11,103 nt of DNA from Burkholderiaceae bacterium (GCA_025458735.1 JALORV010000008.1:1-11103), one strand, 5' to 3'. Shown: positions 1 to 7,804, counted from the first letter of the stretch. The notes: generated by a model not told the origin, from the letters alone. Translations and numbers: made by a program.

Positions 1-3000
1 GCGCTGCGCAACGCCGGCCTGCAATTCCCGCTCGCCGCGCAGATGGGCGAGCAGGCGGTGCGCGGTGTCGGCGGCACGCGCAACTGCGACTGGTGGTTCA
101 CCGACCGTGCGGTGCTGATCGACACCGCCGGGCGCTTCACCACCCAGGACAGCGACGAGGCCAACGACCGCAGCACCTGGAACGGCTTCCTGGCAATGCT
201 GCGCAAGTCGCGCCCGCGCCAGCCCCTGAACGGCGTGCTCGTGACCGCGTCCCTGTCCGACCTCATCGGCAAGGGTTCGGCCGAGCGCGCGCGCCATGCC
301 CGGACGGTGCGCCAGCGCCTGCAGGAACTGCACGAGCAGCTCGGCATCCGGCTGCCGATCTACCTGCTGGTCACCAAGTGCGACCTCATGGCGGGCTTTG
401 CCGACACCCACGCCACGCTCGACAAGGAACAGCGCGCGACCCCCTGGGGCTTCACCTTCCCGCTCGAAGTCCCCGCGGCGTGGCAGCAGGAATTCGGGCC
501 GCAGTTCGACGCCCTGCTGCAGCGCCTGGACGCCGGGCTCGTCGATCGCCTGCAGTCCGAAGCCGATCCGCAGCGCCGCCAACGCATCTACGGTTTTATC
601 CGCAGCGCCGCCAACGCATCTACGGTTTTCCGGGGCAGTTCGCGAGCCTGCGCGCGCCCTTGCAGGAATTCGTCGAGCAGGTCTTCTCGCCCTCGCCCTT
701 CGAGGCCGACCCGCTGCTGCGCGGCGTCTATTTCGTCAGCGGCACCCAGGAGGGCACGCCGATCGACCGCGTGCTCGGTGCGGTGGCACGCCGCTACCAG
801 CTGGAACAGGCCGTGCTGCCGCCGCAGCAGGGCAGCGGGCGCAGCTACTTCCTGCAGCGCCTGCTGACCGAGGTCGTCTTCGCCGAGCACGGCGTGGCCG
901 GCACCCGCCGCGGCTGGGAACGCCGCCGCGGCGCGCTCGTCATCGGCGGCTACGCCCTGGTCGCCCTGCTGGCATCGGTAGTCATCGGCGCCTGGGTGCT
1001 GAGCTGGCGCGAAAACCGCGGCTACGTCGAAACCGTCGGCGCACGCGTCGACACCGTGCGCCAGCTCGTGCAGGAAACGCCCAACCGCCCCACCCCGGAC
1101 TTGACGCCAATCCTCGGGGCGCTGGAAGCCACGCGCGAGCTTGCCGCCGCCGCGGACAGCGGCAAGGACGTGCCATGGTCGCTCGGCTTCGGTCTCTACC
1201 AGGGCGCAAAACTCGACGGCGCCGCCCGTGCCGCGTACGAGCGCATGCTCGTCGACGCGATGCTGCCGCGGCTGGCGCTGCGCGTCGAGGAACAGCTGCG
1301 TTCGCTCGACCAGCCGGAGTCGCATTACGAGGCCCTGAAGGCATACCTGATGATGTACGACCCCCAGCGCTTCGATGCCGGCGCGCTGAAGGCGCATATC
1401 GAAGCCGACTGGGACGTGCGCCTGGGCCGCGAGATGACCACCGAGCAACGCGAGCGCCTGTCGAGCCACCTCGACCGCCTGTTGGCTCAGGGGCCGGCGG
1501 TCTCGCCGCTGCCGCAGGACAAGGCACTCGTCGACGCCACGCGTGCGCGGCTGGCCGCCGTGCCGCTGCCGCAGCGCGTCTACAACCGACTGCGTCAGCA
1601 GGGGCTGGGGGCGCAATTCCCCGAATTCACGGTCGTGAACAAGGGCGGCGGCAACGCCGCGCTGGTGTTCACCCGTGCCAGCGGGCAGCCGCTGACGCGC
1701 GGCGTTCCGGGCCTGTTCAGCTATGACGGCTACCACAAGGGTTTCCAGTCGGTGGTCGGCGACGTGACGCGCCAGCTGGCCGAGGAGCAGACCTGGGTCC
1801 TGGGCATCGAGGCGACGGACAGCGTGGGCGCCAGCGCCATGTTGGCCTCGGGGCGCCTGGTCGACGACGTGCGCCGGATCTACCTGAACGAGTACCGCGA
1901 CACCTGGAAGACGTTCATCGCGGACGTTCGCCTGCAGCCGGTGACGAGCATCGCGCAGTCGATCGAGAAGACGCGCTTCCTGGCCGCGCCGGACAACCCG
2001 CTGGTGCCGCTGCTGCGGGCCATGTCGCGCGAGACCACGCTGCTGGCCGGTCAAGGTGCGGTCGAGGCCGTGACGCAGCAGGCGCGTGGTGCCGCCGAGG
2101 CCGTGCAGAGCCGCGTGCTGGGCGCGCTCGGTGCCCGACGACCGACCACGGGCGCGCCGGCCAGCCGCATCGAGAGCATCGTCGACGACGAATTCGCGGG
2201 CCTGCGGCGCATGGTCACCGCGCCCGAAGGCGGGCGGGCACCGATCGAAGGCGTGGTCGCCAGGCTGGGCGAATTGCAGGTGCTGCTGACCGCCGTCGAC
2301 TCGGCGCTCAAGGGCGGCGCCGCGCCGCCGCCTTCGCCGCTGCCCAACCAGCTCAAGGCCGAGGCGGCCAATACGGCGGAGCCGGTGCGATCGATCCTCG
2401 ACAGCCTGGGCAGCGCCAGCTCGCGCGTGGGCCTGATGCAATTGCGTGAGACCCTGTCGCGCGAAGTGCGCACGCAGGTCGGCGAGTTCTGCACCCAGGC
2501 GACCGCCGGCCGCTACCCCTTCGACGCCACCTCGCCGCGCGACGTGACGCAGGCCGACTTCGCCGCCTTGTTCGGGCCCGGCGGCAAGTTCGACCAGATG
2601 CAGCAGCGTCTGGCGCCGTTCATCGACACCAGCACAAGACCCTGGAGCTTCCGCGCCGTCGAGGGCACGCCGCTGGGCACCGACGTCGGCACCCTGCCCC
2701 AGTTCCAGCGCGCGGCCGTGATCCGCGAGACCTTCTTCGCCGGCGGCAGCGCCGTACCGTCGACACGGCTCGAGTTCAAGGCGGTCGAGATGGACACCGA
2801 GTTGCGCGAGTTCACGCTGGACGTCGACGGCCAGCTCGTGCGCTACGCCCACGGGCCGCAGATTCCCGCCCTGGTGCAATGGCCCGGGCCGCGCGGCACG
2901 GGTGTCGTGCGCGTGATGGTGCAGCCGGCTGGCGGCACGGGCATGGTCAACGACGGTCCGTGGGCCTTGTTCAGGCTGTTCGAGCGCGTGAAGCTGCAGC

Positions 3001-3140
3001 CCGGGCCGAGCCCCGAGAAGTTCCGCGCCACCTTCGAGATCGACGGCCGCAAGGCCGTATTCGACGTCACCGCGAGCAGCGTGCGCAACCCGTTCCGCTT
3101 GCCCGAGTTGCGCTCGTTCGCCTGCCCGAACGGTCTCTGA
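1..3140 (+). pseudogene. tssM: T6SS membrane-complex protein TssM (IcmF family); 5'-truncated by the window and frameshifted by a tandem duplication
   Basis: TssM is the large inner-membrane protein of the T6SS TssJLM complex, with a cytoplasmic GTPase-like domain and a long periplasmic region that contacts TssJ. The gene enters the window already in frame 1 at base 1; the ATG at 43 is internal. Frame 1 shows GVGGTRNCDWWF, then the G3-type motif DTAGRF (residues 41-46 of the visible part) and the G4-type motif TKCD (125-128). At residue 199 an exact 32-bp duplication (566-629) throws the frame, and frame 1 then ends at a TGA at 865-867. The true sequence resumes in frame 3 from base 630 (PGQFASLRAPLQEF) and stays open to the TGA at 3138-3140. 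One hydrophobic helix, presumably the third membrane segment, lies at about 930-1005. The end LPELRSFACPNGL is typical of TssM C-termini. Identity is secure; whether the gene is truly broken or the duplication is an assembly error is open. Confidence 0.93.
566..629 (+). repeat. Perfect 32-bp tandem direct repeat inside tssM
   Basis: Bases 566-597 and 598-629 are identical over all 32 positions and abut directly; each begins ATCCGCAGCG and ends TACGGTTTT. Removing one copy joins the upstream frame (ending QRRQRIYGF) to the downstream frame (starting PGQFASL) without loss of a codon, so the single-copy form is the ancestral coding sequence. The unit length leaves a remainder of two when divided by three, so two copies shift the frame while one or four copies would not. 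Confidence 0.97.
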
Positions 3141-3154
3141 ACGCTGGAACCACC

Positions 3155-3841
3155 GTGGCTGCCCAAACCGATGCGCCCGGCTGGTTCGGCAAGCTGTCCA
3201 TGCTGGGTGACTTCGCATCGCGGCGCTTGTCCAGCGACTGGATCCGGCCCTGCGACGAGTGGCTGTCGGCCTCCCTGCGGACGAGCCAGGAGCGGCTGGG
3301 CGAGCGCTGGCTCGCGACCTACCTGGCCACCCCCGTCTGGCGCTTCGCCTGGGCGCCGGGCATTGTCGACGGGCACTGGTGGTTCGGCATCCTGATGCCC
3401 AGCTGCGACAAGGTCGGCCGCTACTTCCCGCTCGTGGTGGCGCAGCAGCGGCAGCAGCCGCCGATCGACCGCTTCGCGCTCGACCACCTCGAATGGTGGT
3501 GGGGCCACCTCGCTCGTGCCGGCCTGGACACCCTGGCCGACGGGGCCAGCCTCGACGTTTTCGAACAAGCCCTGCTCGACGCTCCCCCCTGGCCCACGGC
3601 CACCGGGCCGGCCTGGAGTCGCCCGCTGTCAGCCAACGGTCGCGAGCGCCATGCCGTGGCCGACGGGGCCGGGCTGAACCATCTGGCACAGGATCTCGCC
3701 GCCGAAGGCTTGCGCCAGCGCCTGGCCGGCAAGAGCTTCTGGTGGCCCCTGCGCGGCGAGCCCGGCAGCGGAAGCTGCACGCTCGCGGCCGGCCTGCCTT
3801 CGGCGACGGCGTTTGCCGACTTGTTGACCGGGGACTGGTGA
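3155..3841 (+). CDS. tagF: T6SS-associated protein TagF (ImpM-like post-translational regulator)
   Basis: TagF proteins repress T6SS assembly after translation, in Pseudomonas and Agrobacterium acting apart from or alongside the PpkA/PppA pathway. The product is 228 residues, a usual size for a stand-alone TagF. Near the N-terminus it has the family signature GWFGKLSMLGDFASRRL, followed by the WIRPCDEWL segment, then PVWRFAW and a Trp-rich stretch LEWWWGHL. The GTG at 3155 is chosen because it lies 14 bases after the tssM stop, precedes the signature by a few residues and no ATG in this frame comes earlier within the gene; the Shine-Dalgarno is weak. Close spacing suggests cotranscription with tssM and possible translational coupling. 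Its stop is one base from the convergent pppA stop. TagF and PppA domains are fused in some bacteria, which supports a shared role. Confidence 0.9.
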   Translation: MAAQTDAPGWFGKLSMLGDFASRRLSSDWIRPCDEWLSASLRTSQERLGERWLATYLATPVWRFAWAPGIVDGHWWFGILMPSCDKVGRYFPLVVAQQRQQPPIDRFALDHLEWWWGHLARAGLDTLADGASLDVFEQALLDAPPWPTATGPAWSRPLSANGRERHAVADGAGLNHLAQDLAAEGLRQRLAGKSFWWPLRGEPGSGSCTLAAGLPSATAFADLLTGDW

Positions 3842-3842
3842 G

Positions 3843-4646
3843 TCAGGACAAGAGGGCCTGCCGCGGGCGCGTGTCGTCCGCGCCGGGCCGCGTCACCTCG
3901 CCCGGATCACCGACCCAGACGGCGATCGCGCTGTAGTTGTCCTGCCGCGGCTTGCCGCGCGCAGCGATCTGCCCGCGCATGTCGGCCAGCCAGTCCTGCG
4001 GCGACAGCGCCCGGGCCAGGCTGGCGACGATGGCGACGCCGTCGAACGTTTCCCACCAGCCGTCGCTGCACAGCAGGAAGGCGTCGCCTTCGCGCAGTTC
4101 GACCGCACGCACGACGGTATGCGGCTCGACCTCGCCTTCCATGCCGAGCGCGGCCACCAGCTGGTTCTTCTGCGGGTGCTGGTGCGACTGGTCCGGCGTG
4201 ATCAGGCCCGCCTGCACCATGCGCTGCACCACGCTGTCGTCAGTGGTGACGAAGTCGTTCTGTCCGTGCCGTAGGCGGTACAGGCGCGAGTCTCCGACAT
4301 GCGTCCACAACGCGTGTCCGGCGTCAGGGTCGATCCACAGCACGACGATCGTGCAATGCATGCGTGCATCGGCGAAATCGGAGTCCTGGTGGTGCTGCAG
4401 CTCGGAATGCGCCAGGCGAACGATCTGCGTCAGGTTGGCCGGCGAGAACGCCATCGCGTCGTCGCGCAGCATGGCTTCGATGCGGGCCACCGCACGCTGG
4501 GCGGCCTCGGCGCCGCGGCGGTGGCCTCCGGCGCCGTCGGCGAGCACGGCATAGAAGCCGTTGCGCGCCACGCCGTGCCGCAAGTCGTCTTCGTTGTGCT
4601 GCCGCGCCCCCTGCTCGGAGCAGCTGGCCATGCGGATGCGCATCAT
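3843..4646 (-). CDS. pppA: PppA, PP2C-family serine/threonine phosphatase of the T6SS phosphorylation pathway
   Basis: This 267-residue cytoplasmic phosphatase is expected to remove phosphate from the FHA scaffold and from PpkA, so turning T6SS assembly down. All PP2C metal-site motifs are present, numbered from the ATG at 4646: NED near 18-20, DGAGGHRRG from 37, GDSR at 118-121, SDGWWE at 194-199 and DN at 236-237. Length fits the Stp1/PppA group. The start is ambiguous among GTG 4649, ATG 4646 and ATG 4643. ATG 4646 is preferred because it shares its A with the TGA stop of tagH (TGATG), a standard coupling arrangement, so the two proteins are probably made from one message. The phosphatase residues are intact, so the enzyme should be active. 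Assignment as PppA rather than a general PP2C rests on the neighbours. Confidence 0.93.
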   Translation of the reverse strand: MMRIRMASCSEQGARQHNEDDLRHGVARNGFYAVLADGAGGHRRGAEAAQRAVARIEAMLRDDAMAFSPANLTQIVRLAHSELQHHQDSDFADARMHCTIVVLWIDPDAGHALWTHVGDSRLYRLRHGQNDFVTTDDSVVQRMVQAGLITPDQSHQHPQKNQLVAALGMEGEVEPHTVVRAVELREGDAFLLCSDGWWETFDGVAIVASLARALSPQDWLADMRGQIAARGKPRQDNYSAIAVWVGDPGEVTRPGADDTRPRQALLS

Positions 4647-6304
4647 CACGGCTGCCGACCCTGCTTCAGGCGCTCGATCTGCTGCTCGTACGCCGCCAGG
4701 AAGGCCTTGCCGAACAAGGTGTGGAAGTCGTCCTGCGCCTCGTCACGGATGGACTGGTATTGCTGCAGATAAAGCTCCCACAAGCGGGCTTTGCGGTTCA
4801 TCGGCAGCACGCTGTCGAGCAGCGACCCGCCCACCAGCTTGGATTCCAGGGCCTCGGGCGCGAACCGGTCGAGCATGCCCCCGATGGCCGCGCGCATGCC
4901 CGCCACCGTGCCGATCGAATGGCCGACCAGGTCGTGCATGGCGTCGTCCATGGCAGCCGGTCCGTCGAGGAAGCCGCGCGCCGGCGGCTGCAGCAACTGT
5001 TCGATCGCGGACTTCGCGTCGGGCGAAAACTTCAGCGGGTTGTTGCTGCGCGGCTGGATCACCGTGACCATGGCGCGCAATTCGTGCTTGGTGCTGGCCC
5101 GCACCGCCATCAGTTGCAGCGTGCCTTCGATGGCGCTGCGCATGATGCGCCCGAGTACCTCCATGCGTTGCGCCGCGCTGCCGGCGGGCACCGGCAGGTC
5201 GATGCCCGCACCGGCGCAAAACGCCTGCCAGGCCGCGTCGAGGTCCGGTTTGTCGCGGTGGGCAGCGGCATCGAACGCGGTCGGTGCCGGCGCACCGGCA
5301 GGCGGACCCGGTGCCGCCGGTGACGGGCCCGCAGCGGGCCGCGGCGGCGATGGGCGCATGGCGGGCGGCGCGGGGGGCGCAGGCAGTGGCCCGGCGCGGG
5401 GCGGCGTATAGGCCGCGTACACACCCGGCAAGTCATCGGCCTGCGCAGGTCCCGCCGACGCTGCAGACGGTGGCGGCGGGGCCGGCCCGCCGAACAGGGC
5501 CAGCGGATCGAGCGGAACCCCGCCTGCCAGCAGGTCCCCCGGTTTGGCTGAAGGCGGCGCCGCCATGTCGGCCATGAAGTCGGCCAGTGCATCGCGTGCA
5601 CGGCCGCCGTCGAGGCCGAATGCCCGGTCGATGTCCGGCGCCGGCCCCGCCGGCACCAGATCGGCAAAGGGGTCGGTCGGCGCCGGCGCCGGCGCCGGCG
5701 GGGGTGGCGCCGCGAAGAGGTCGAAATCGTCCGGCAGACGTGGTGGCGACGCGGCCGCCGGCGCCACTGCGGCCGACCCCGGCGTCACGCCCGCCGGCGG
5801 CGGCAGCAGGTCGGCGAACGGATCGGACGCCGGGCCGCCAGGAGACGGTGCCGCGTTGCCCAACAGGGCGGCGAACGGGTTGGCGCTCGACAAGGCCGGT
5901 GCACGCGGCGCCTGCGCCGGCGTCGATGGCTGTGGTGTCAGCGTGTGCAGCGCACGGCCGCGCGTGATGCCCTGCGTCGTCTCGAGGTCACGGCAGTCGA
6001 TCTTCAGCAGGTAGCCACCGATGCGGACCTCGTCGCCATGTTCCAGCATCGCGGTTTCGCCCCGATTGACCGTGCGGCCGGCCACGACGATCGGGTTGGC
6101 GGCGCCGACATTGCGGATCAGGTACGTCGTGCCGCGGCTGACCACCTCGGCCTGCAGCCGCGAGATGTGGCGTTCGGGGTCGGGCAGCGCCATCGTATTG
6201 TGATCGGCACGGCCGATCGTGCCGCCGCTGGCGTCGAAGCACGCCGTGATCGGCTGCGAAAGCGGCTGATCGTTCAGCGCTATGGCCAGCAGGGTGAGGG
6301 ACAT
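4646..6304 (-). CDS. tagH: TagH, T6SS-associated FHA-domain protein
   Basis: FHA proteins of this family are the phosphothreonine-binding targets of PpkA/PppA and promote T6SS assembly in the cytoplasm. From the ATG at 6304 the protein has 552 residues. Residues 1-110 form the FHA domain (GRADHN from 31, HISRLQAE from 46, RNVGAANP at 64-71). A Pro/Ala-rich linker of about 250 residues follows. Residues 355-552 are the conserved TagH C-terminal domain (LMAVRAS at 398-404, IQPRSNNPLKFSP at 416-428, VAGMRAAI at 467-474). Two points are odd: the usual His of the FHA SxxH motif is Gln51, and the linker repeats a DPFADL-like motif. An upstream in-frame GTG at 6322 would add six residues; ATG 6304 is preferred because MSLTLL begins the first FHA strand. 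Neither start has a strong Shine-Dalgarno. The stop overlaps pppA. Confidence 0.92.
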   Translation of the reverse strand: MSLTLLAIALNDQPLSQPITACFDASGGTIGRADHNTMALPDPERHISRLQAEVVSRGTTYLIRNVGAANPIVVAGRTVNRGETAMLEHGDEVRIGGYLLKIDCRDLETTQGITRGRALHTLTPQPSTPAQAPRAPALSSANPFAALLGNAAPSPGGPASDPFADLLPPPAGVTPGSAAVAPAAASPPRLPDDFDLFAAPPPPAPAPAPTDPFADLVPAGPAPDIDRAFGLDGGRARDALADFMADMAAPPSAKPGDLLAGGVPLDPLALFGGPAPPPPSAASAGPAQADDLPGVYAAYTPPRAGPLPAPPAPPAMRPSPPRPAAGPSPAAPGPPAGAPAPTAFDAAAHRDKPDLDAAWQAFCAGAGIDLPVPAGSAAQRMEVLGRIMRSAIEGTLQLMAVRASTKHELRAMVTVIQPRSNNPLKFSPDAKSAIEQLLQPPARGFLDGPAAMDDAMHDLVGHSIGTVAGMRAAIGGMLDRFAPEALESKLVGGSLLDSVLPMNRKARLWELYLQQYQSIRDEAQDDFHTLFGKAFLAAYEQQIERLKQGRQP

Positions 6305-6415
6305 CGGGGATCGCAGAGGCACCGGTACCGGGGGGACGACACCTCGCGCGCCGTCCGGTTTGCGCGATGGTCGTCAGGTGCCTACGCAGCCACAACCAAC
6401 CAAAGTCACGCCCGC
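6305..6415. other. Noncoding gap between the small membrane-protein gene and tagH
   Basis: These 111 bases contain no convincing gene on either strand. A 10-bp perfect palindrome (CCGGTACCGG, 6322-6331) sits 18 bases upstream of the tagH ATG. It may be chance in DNA this rich in G and C. No clear promoter or terminator is visible. Confidence 0.4.
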
Positions 6416-6583
6416 TCAACCGCGCACGAGGCGCAGCCAGACCGCGACGCCACCGAAGCACAGTGCAAGCAGCAACCACGTCGCCGCCGCGCCGCGCCAT
6501 TGCCGGGTGCGCATGTAACGCCAGGCGGCCAGCATGCCGAAGCCGGCGGCGAGGACGGGAAAGGTGTTGGCCGGGTCGCTCAA
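6416..6583 (-). CDS. Small hypothetical membrane protein, 55 residues, two predicted helices
   Basis: A short frame begins at TTG 6583 and ends at a TGA at 6418-6416. It is preceded by a good Shine-Dalgarno, GGGAG, five bases before the TTG (AGGGAGCGGCCTTG on the minus strand). The product starts MSDPANTFPVLAAGFGMLAAW and has two hydrophobic stretches, about residues 8-21 and 33-50, with a charged loop between them (RYMRTRQWR), a helical-hairpin layout with the loop probably cytoplasmic. It lies upstream of tagH on the same strand with 111 bases between, so it may be the first gene of a tagH-pppA transcript. I recognise no family. Support comes from the ribosome site, the coherent two-helix design and the lack of any other gene here; the rare TTG start and short length keep this provisional. 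Confidence 0.6.
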   Translation of the reverse strand: MSDPANTFPVLAAGFGMLAAWRYMRTRQWRGAAATWLLLALCFGGVAVWLRLVRG

Positions 6584-6682
6584 GGCCGCTCCCTAGGTCG
6601 ACGCGGCATCCCGCGCTTCATGACATATTGCCGGGCGACGCGTGCTACCAGCAGGGCACAAAGTCACCCGTCCTCCACCCGG

Positions 6683-6712
6683 TTGATGCCGGCGGAACCT
6701 TGTGCGCACAAT
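6683..6712 (+). promoter_or_regulatory. Possible sigma-70-like promoter for the LysM lipoprotein gene
   Basis: TTGATG (6683-6688) and CACAAT (6707-6712) are 18 bases apart, each matching four of six consensus bases. Transcription would start near 6719, giving a leader of about 80 bases that contains the stem-loop at 6743-6786. The region is one of the few stretches here without coding sequence and lies between divergent genes. Without expression data this is only a candidate. Confidence 0.3.
6700..6711. promoter_or_regulatory. 12-bp perfect palindrome, candidate operator
   Basis: TTGTGCGCACAA is its own reverse complement and overlaps the candidate -10 box of the lipoprotein gene. It lies in the intergenic region shared by the divergent small-protein/tagH unit and the lipoprotein gene, where a dimeric regulator could act on both. 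I do not recognise it as the site of a named regulator; the spacing does not fit LexA (CTGT-N8-ACAG). Confidence 0.35.
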
Positions 6713-6742
6713 GGCTGGTCTGTTCCAGTTTCGAGCCCAGGT

Positions 6743-6786
6743 GGCGCCATCCATCGTCCCCTGCTCGGGGGACGGTGGATGGCGCC
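6743..6786 (+). repeat. 19-bp inverted repeat forming a strong stem-loop in the leader of the LysM lipoprotein gene
   Basis: The left arm 6743-6761 begins GGCGCCATCCATCG and the right arm 6768-6786 ends GACGGTGGATGGCGCC. Eighteen of nineteen positions pair by Watson-Crick rules and the remaining one is a G-U wobble in plus-strand RNA. The loop is six bases (TGCTCG). No T-run follows on either strand, so it is not a standard intrinsic terminator. The right arm ends one base before the AAAGG ribosome site (6788-6792) of the downstream gene, so it could shape translation or transcript stability, or be a copy of a dispersed palindromic element. No second copy is present in the window. Confidence 0.85.
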
Positions 6787-6799
6787 CAAAGGCCTGACA

Positions 6800-7756
6800 A
6801 TGCACCCTGTGATGCCAAACGCTGGAAACCCCTTACGTCGCCCGCTTGCCTTCGCGGCGCTGGCAGCAAGCCTGATCGTCGCCGGCTGTGGGCAGATGCC
6901 CTTCGGGGCGAAGGAGCCGGGAGCGCCTGCACCCCCGCCGTCGCAACCCGAGGTTTTGCCCGTGCCCGCAGCGCCTGAATCCTTGCCCAGGACCGCGCCG
7001 ACGGAATCCCCGCAGCCGACCCTGTCGCCGCCGATGATCCAGCGCGCCGTCGCGTCGGCCATCGAACACCTCGAGGCTGGCGAGGAAGAGGCGGCCGTGG
7101 CCGAACTCGGGCGTGTGCTGCAGTCGGATCCGGGGCATCGGCTGGCCCGGAACCTGATGCGTCAGATCAAGGAAGACCCGCAGGCTTTGCTCGGACGCGA
7201 GTCGTTCGCCTATCGGGTCCAGCCCGGCGAATCGCTGTCGCGCATCGCGCAGCGCTTCCTGAACGATGTGTACATGTTCTACGCGCTCGCGCGGTACAAC
7301 GACATCAAGGTGCCGCGCCTGGTGGCCGGCGGCCAGATGATCCGTGTGCCGGGCAAGGCACCGCCGCTCGACGCGCCTGCCGCGCCCGCGCAGCCCACTC
7401 CGGCTCCCGCCCCGAAGTCACCTCCTGCCGCCGCAGCGCCCGTCGCACCGCCGGCTTCCGGGCCAGCGGCGGCGGCCGCGGCGCCGTCGCCCCCATCGTC
7501 ACCGTCCGCTGCGACGCCACCGGCGCCGGCCCCCACCGCGGCTCCGCCTGACCCTTCCCGCGCAGAACGTGAACGCGACGCGGCGATCGCGAAGCACGCC
7601 CGGGAAGCCCGCAGCGCCTTCGCGAAACAGGACCTCGACGGTGCGATCCGGTCGTGGGACGCGGTGCTGGCGCTCGACCCGAAAAACGCCACCGCCACGC
7701 TCGAGCGGCAAAAGGCGCTCACCCTGAAGCAACGGCTGCAACGCGCGAAGGAGTGA
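6800..7756 (+). CDS. LysM-domain lipoprotein with TPR-like helices
   Basis: The 318-residue product has a lipoprotein signal peptide (PLRRPLAFAALAASLIVAGC) with Cys30 as the lipidated residue, so it should be anchored on the periplasmic face of a membrane. A helical TPR-like segment lies at about 78-125 (LEAGEEEAAVAELGRVL then DPGHRLA). A LysM glycan-binding domain follows at about 136-185 (YRVQPGESLSRIAQRF, VAGGQMIRVPG), then an Ala/Pro-rich linker and a C-terminal TPR-like repeat at about 260-305 (AFAKQDLDGAIRSWDAVLALDP). The ATG at 6800 is chosen over ATGs at 6779 and 6812 because AAAGG sits seven bases before it. It is transcribed away from the tagH side and converges with the TPR lipoprotein gene, 48 bases from its stop. 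The role is unknown; the domains suggest binding to peptidoglycan and to a protein partner. Confidence 0.88.
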   Translation: MHPVMPNAGNPLRRPLAFAALAASLIVAGCGQMPFGAKEPGAPAPPPSQPEVLPVPAAPESLPRTAPTESPQPTLSPPMIQRAVASAIEHLEAGEEEAAVAELGRVLQSDPGHRLARNLMRQIKEDPQALLGRESFAYRVQPGESLSRIAQRFLNDVYMFYALARYNDIKVPRLVAGGQMIRVPGKAPPLDAPAAPAQPTPAPAPKSPPAAAAPVAPPASGPAAAAAAPSPPSSPSAATPPAPAPTAAPPDPSRAERERDAAIAKHAREARSAFAKQDLDGAIRSWDAVLALDPKNATATLERQKALTLKQRLQRAKE

Positions 7757-7804
7757 AGGCGCGGCCCCGCCACGGCCTCGCCGGCACTTCGGCGCTTGCA
7801 ACCC

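Larger units (their letters stand above)
6584..6799. other. Divergent intergenic region
   Basis: This 216-base stretch separates the minus-strand small membrane-protein gene from the plus-strand LysM lipoprotein gene. It holds the Shine-Dalgarno of the small gene (near 6589-6593), a 12-bp palindrome, a candidate promoter and the 19-bp stem-loop. Open frames crossing it show no family features and no ribosome site of their own. Confidence 0.6.

Noticed and set aside
93..565. Frame-3 reading upstream of the duplication, which would give tssM a start at 93
   Set aside because: Up to the duplication this frame is low-complexity Arg/Ala/Pro sequence, whereas frame 1 over the same bases has the TssM motifs DTAGRF and TKCD. 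The apparent long ORF is a chance extension of the real frame after 630.
588..3689. A 1033-codon open frame on the minus strand opposite tssM
   Set aside because: It is antisense to a clearly recognisable TssM and TagF coding sequence, shows Arg/His/Gly-rich composition typical of shadow frames in GC-rich DNA and has no recognisable domain.
4364..5323. Plus-strand open frames opposite pppA and tagH
   Set aside because: They run antisense to genes with full motif sets, lack ribosome sites and have Arg-rich composition.
5675..5706. GCGCCG hexamer run as a possible phase-variable repeat
   Set aside because: The unit is six bases, so changes would keep the frame, and it simply encodes Pro-Ala in the TagH linker.
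6743..6786. The stem-loop as an intrinsic terminator
   Set aside because: No T-run follows on either strand, and no gene ends near it; both flanking genes start from this region.
5945..6799. Upstream extension of the LysM lipoprotein frame
   Set aside because: The frame is open by chance through tagH antisense and the intergenic region; the lipoprotein signal peptide and AAAGG site place the start at 6800.
7757..7804. Terminator between the convergent lipoprotein genes
   Set aside because: Only a five-base stem (CGCCG/CGGCG) with no T-run is visible, too weak to call.
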